Positions 5,213 through 7,410 of a stretch of DNA of 7,410 bases are shown one piece after another; the stretch's first letter is position 1; each line of letters opens with the position of its first letter. Both the position numbers and the translations under genes were made by a program. The stretch comes from an uncultured Eubacteriales bacterium. Lineage in GTDB: Bacteria; Bacillota; Clostridia; Oscillospirales; CAG-272. The notes beneath the pieces are model-generated. The model ran no database searches, was not told the DNA's origin, and worked only from the letters and a program-made list of their open reading frames with translations. Location: contig URHR01000085.1 of assembly GCA_900547725.1 (NCBI GenBank), positions 1 to 7,410 of the forward strand. The letters run 5' to 3'.

Positions 5213-7321
5213 ATGGCGCAGAAACGGAATCACATGATGCGGTACGTCATATTGGCAGTGACGTTTTGTGCCGTGTGCCTTGTCTACGTCGGGAGACTGT
5301 TTTACGTCCAGATCATCACGAAGGAAGAAACCAAAGAGGACGAGACAAGCGTCCGATTGGTCATCGTGCCCGCAGTCCGAGGGGAGATCTTCGACCGGAA
5401 CGGGAAAGCGCTGGTCGTAAACCGCTACACCTATGATCTGGTTCTCTCCAATGCCGTTCTTACGAACGTCAGCGCGAGCGAGATGAACCGGATCTGCCTG
5501 AACCTTCTGAACGCCCTTACCACCTGCGACGCGGAGAGTACCCATACCGAGCGGTATTTTCCCTTCGACGGTACGTACCCCAATTACAGCTACTCGGACG
5601 ACGCGCAGAACGAAAACACCTCGGTCAGCTACCACCTGAGGCGCATTCTCAAAGCGCACGGCATGAAGGCGGGGACTTCCGCAAAGAATTTCGTCGCCGA
5701 ACTGGTGGATACCTACCGCCTGCGGGAGACCGACGGCGCGGGGAACAGACTGTATACCGACCGCCAGATCGACCGCCTCCTGCGCCTGCACTACGACATG
5801 GAAGCGAAAAAGTTCCCCGACGGCGAGGACTATACCTTCGCAACCGGGACGGATACCGCATTCCTCACCTACGTGCAGGAACAAAGCCTTGCGGGCGTGT
5901 CCTTTACGGTCACCGCAGGCAGAACCTATTGCTACCCCGGCTACGCTTCACACATTCTCGGCACGGTAGGACCGATTTATTCCGAGGAGTGGGACTACTA
6001 TAACGAGCGCGGGTATCAGATGAACGCAACGGTCGGAAAATCGGGCTGCGAGGCGGCGTTTGAAGAGTACCTCCACGGCGTTGACGGCAAGCTGAAGGTC
6101 ACCTTCGACGCGAACGGCACGGTTCTTTCCACCGAAACGATTGTCGAGCCGCAGTCGGGGCAGGACGTCTATCTTACCGTTGATATCGACCTCCAGATCA
6201 CCGCCGAGGAAGCGCTGAAGCAGAATGTGGAGAACGTGCAGAACTCGGCGGGCGGAGACTTCGCCTTCAAGGGCTATAAATGCAACGCGGGCGCGGCGGT
6301 GGCGATGAATCCGGATACCTTTGAAATTTTAGCCATTGCTTCCCATCCGACTTTCGATCTTACCACCTACAACCGCGACTACGCCGACCTTGCCGCCGAT
6401 AGCGCCACGCCCCTGCTCAACCGCGCCCTGCGCGGAGTCTACGCGCCGGGTTCGACCTTCAAGGTTCTGATGGCGGCGGTGGGGCTGAACGACGGGCTGA
6501 TTACCTCCTCCACGCGGGTGACCTGCACGGGGAGCTACCCATACGGCGATATTGCGCCGAAGTGCTCCACCTATCCGCACGCTTACGGTTCTGCCCTGAC
6601 CGTCACGCAGGCGCTGGCGGATTCCTGCAACAGCTTTTTCTATGACCTCGGGCTGAAAATGGGAATCGACAACATATCGAAGCATATGAAAGCATTCGGC
6701 GTCGGCGAGGAAACGGGACTTGAGCTTGGCGAGGAGACGGGGCGGCGCTCCGAACGGGACAGCAACTGGCAGGCGGGTAACGTGCTGTCGACAGCGATCG
6801 GACAGTACAACACGCAGATGACCCCGCTGCAGATCGGCGTGATGATTTCCTCGGTTGTCAACGGCGGAACGCGCTATCAGGCGCATTTGCTCCGCGAGGT
6901 GCGGGCGTTCGGAAGCGACGAGCCGTCTTACACCGACGGGGCTCTGACCGACTCGCCGCTCTCCCGCACGGAGCTGTCTCAATCGGCTGTGAACACGGTT
7001 CTGCGGGGAATGCGGGAAGTGGTAACCGGCTCGGTTCTGCGGAACTACACGAACGCGGGCGTGAAAAGCACGGTCGGCGGCAAAACGGGTACTGCCGAGG
7101 TGTGGAAGTACCTGCGCGATGAGGAAACGGGCGAGTTTATCTACGACGACGAGGGCAACCGCGAGCGGGTGACCGTGACGAATGCGCTCTATGCGGGCGT
7201 GGCAACCGCGCCCGGCGAGGATCGCCCGGGACTTGTGGTCTCGGTGGTGCTGGAGAATGCCGCGCACGGATACTATGCGTCCTACACCGCCGCCCGCATC
7301 ACCGCCGCATGGGAAAAGTAG
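5213..7321 (+). CDS. Class B penicillin-binding protein, PBP2/MrdA-like transpeptidase
   Basis: This complete 702-aa protein is a monofunctional peptidoglycan transpeptidase, which cross-links stem peptides outside the membrane and is the target of beta-lactams. A short cytoplasmic N-terminus precedes one hydrophobic segment (about 11-36). The PBP dimerisation domain opens with RGEIFDRNGKALVVN (56-70) and includes HILGTVGPI (247-255) and GKSGCEAAFEEYLHG (275-289). The transpeptidase domain begins near GQDVYLTVDIDLQ (316-328). It has the catalytic STFK motif (Ser414, Lys417), SCN (471-473) and KTGTAE (624-629), all intact. There is no PASTA domain, and the GKSGCE motif and length favour the elongation type (PBP2/PbpA/PbpH) over the FtsI/SpoVD division or sporulation type, though the subtype is uncertain. 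About 130 residues between the first dimerisation motif and the HILGTVGPI region are poorly recognisable. No mreBCD or rodA gene is in view; the gene stands between palindromic repeat regions. Confidence 0.92.
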   Translation: MAQKRNHMMRYVILAVTFCAVCLVYVGRLFYVQIITKEETKEDETSVRLVIVPAVRGEIFDRNGKALVVNRYTYDLVLSNAVLTNVSASEMNRICLNLLNALTTCDAESTHTERYFPFDGTYPNYSYSDDAQNENTSVSYHLRRILKAHGMKAGTSAKNFVAELVDTYRLRETDGAGNRLYTDRQIDRLLRLHYDMEAKKFPDGEDYTFATGTDTAFLTYVQEQSLAGVSFTVTAGRTYCYPGYASHILGTVGPIYSEEWDYYNERGYQMNATVGKSGCEAAFEEYLHGVDGKLKVTFDANGTVLSTETIVEPQSGQDVYLTVDIDLQITAEEALKQNVENVQNSAGGDFAFKGYKCNAGAAVAMNPDTFEILAIASHPTFDLTTYNRDYADLAADSATPLLNRALRGVYAPGSTFKVLMAAVGLNDGLITSSTRVTCTGSYPYGDIAPKCSTYPHAYGSALTVTQALADSCNSFFYDLGLKMGIDNISKHMKAFGVGEETGLELGEETGRRSERDSNWQAGNVLSTAIGQYNTQMTPLQIGVMISSVVNGGTRYQAHLLREVRAFGSDEPSYTDGALTDSPLSRTELSQSAVNTVLRGMREVVTGSVLRNYTNAGVKSTVGGKTGTAEVWKYLRDEETGEFIYDDEGNRERVTVTNALYAGVATAPGEDRPGLVVSVVLENAAHGYYASYTAARITAAWEK

Positions 7322-7353
7322 GGGGATGCAAGGGATGTGATGGAATACGTGGA

Positions 7354-7410
7354 GCAGATTTATCCCCCCTCATCAGTCGCTAACGCGACAGCTTCCCCCC
7401 GAGGGGAAGC
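7354..7410. mobile_element. Second copy of the MITE-like element, left arm only, cut by the window edge
   Basis: These 57 bp match 4639-4695 with a single difference (A at 7382, T at 4667), and that difference lies in the loop of the first hairpin (7376-7389). The second hairpin, GCTTCCCC-CCGA-GGGGAAGC (7391-7410), is identical to the first copy. The match begins 33 bp after the PBP stop codon and continues to the window's end, so the rest of the element is out of view. Sequence before 7354 does not match, which defines the outer boundary. No separate PBP terminator is seen in 7322-7353, so these hairpins may end or stabilise the transcript. Confidence 0.8.

Overview
The window is GC-rich bacterial DNA with tightly packed genes, all on the + strand. 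It most resembles a strictly anaerobic, fermenting Gram-positive bacterium of the class Clostridia, probably a gut Oscillospiraceae-like lineage. The grounds are an oxygen-sensitive radical-type 2-hydroxyacyl-CoA dehydratase system of a kind common in Clostridia, and intergenic palindromic repeats of a style I recall from gut clostridial genomes. That placement is inference from gene content; no marker gene for taxonomy is present.

Layout. Positions 1-157 hold the apparent C-terminal end of an unidentified gene that overlaps the next start by 22 bp. Positions 136-1443 encode a 435-aa 2-hydroxyacyl-CoA dehydratase component (D-component/COG3581-like), and 1424-4339 encode a 971-aa protein with two ATP-dependent activase modules followed by a DUF2229 module. 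These two genes overlap by 20 bp and look co-transcribed and translationally coupled. In many Clostridia I recall the same modules fused in one long chain in the order activase-activase-DUF2229-dehydratase; here they are two genes with the dehydratase piece first. Positions 4340-5212 (873 bp) contain no convincing gene. They hold a dense series of inverted repeats: a 95-bp three-hairpin unit closed by an 11-bp stem, a 119-bp long hairpin that could terminate the dehydratase operon, a roughly 240-bp MITE-like element with structured inverted ends, a string of short hairpins, and a 71-bp cloverleaf-like unit close to the next gene. Positions 5213-7321 encode a complete 702-aa class B penicillin-binding protein (PBP2/MrdA-like). 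At 7354-7410 a second copy of the MITE-like element's left arm begins and runs off the window.

How the parts work together. The activase is expected to use ATP hydrolysis to drive one electron at very low potential from its Fe-S cluster to the dehydratase component, which then removes water from a 2-hydroxyacyl-CoA. The substrate cannot be told from this sequence. The PBP is a separate cell-wall function and shows no pathway link to the dehydratase genes. The most unusual part is the intergenic stretch, where several unrelated sequences share a multi-hairpin architecture. The two arms of the MITE-like element keep their stems while their loops change, including one swapped base pair, which suggests that the RNA or single-stranded DNA fold is what is conserved.
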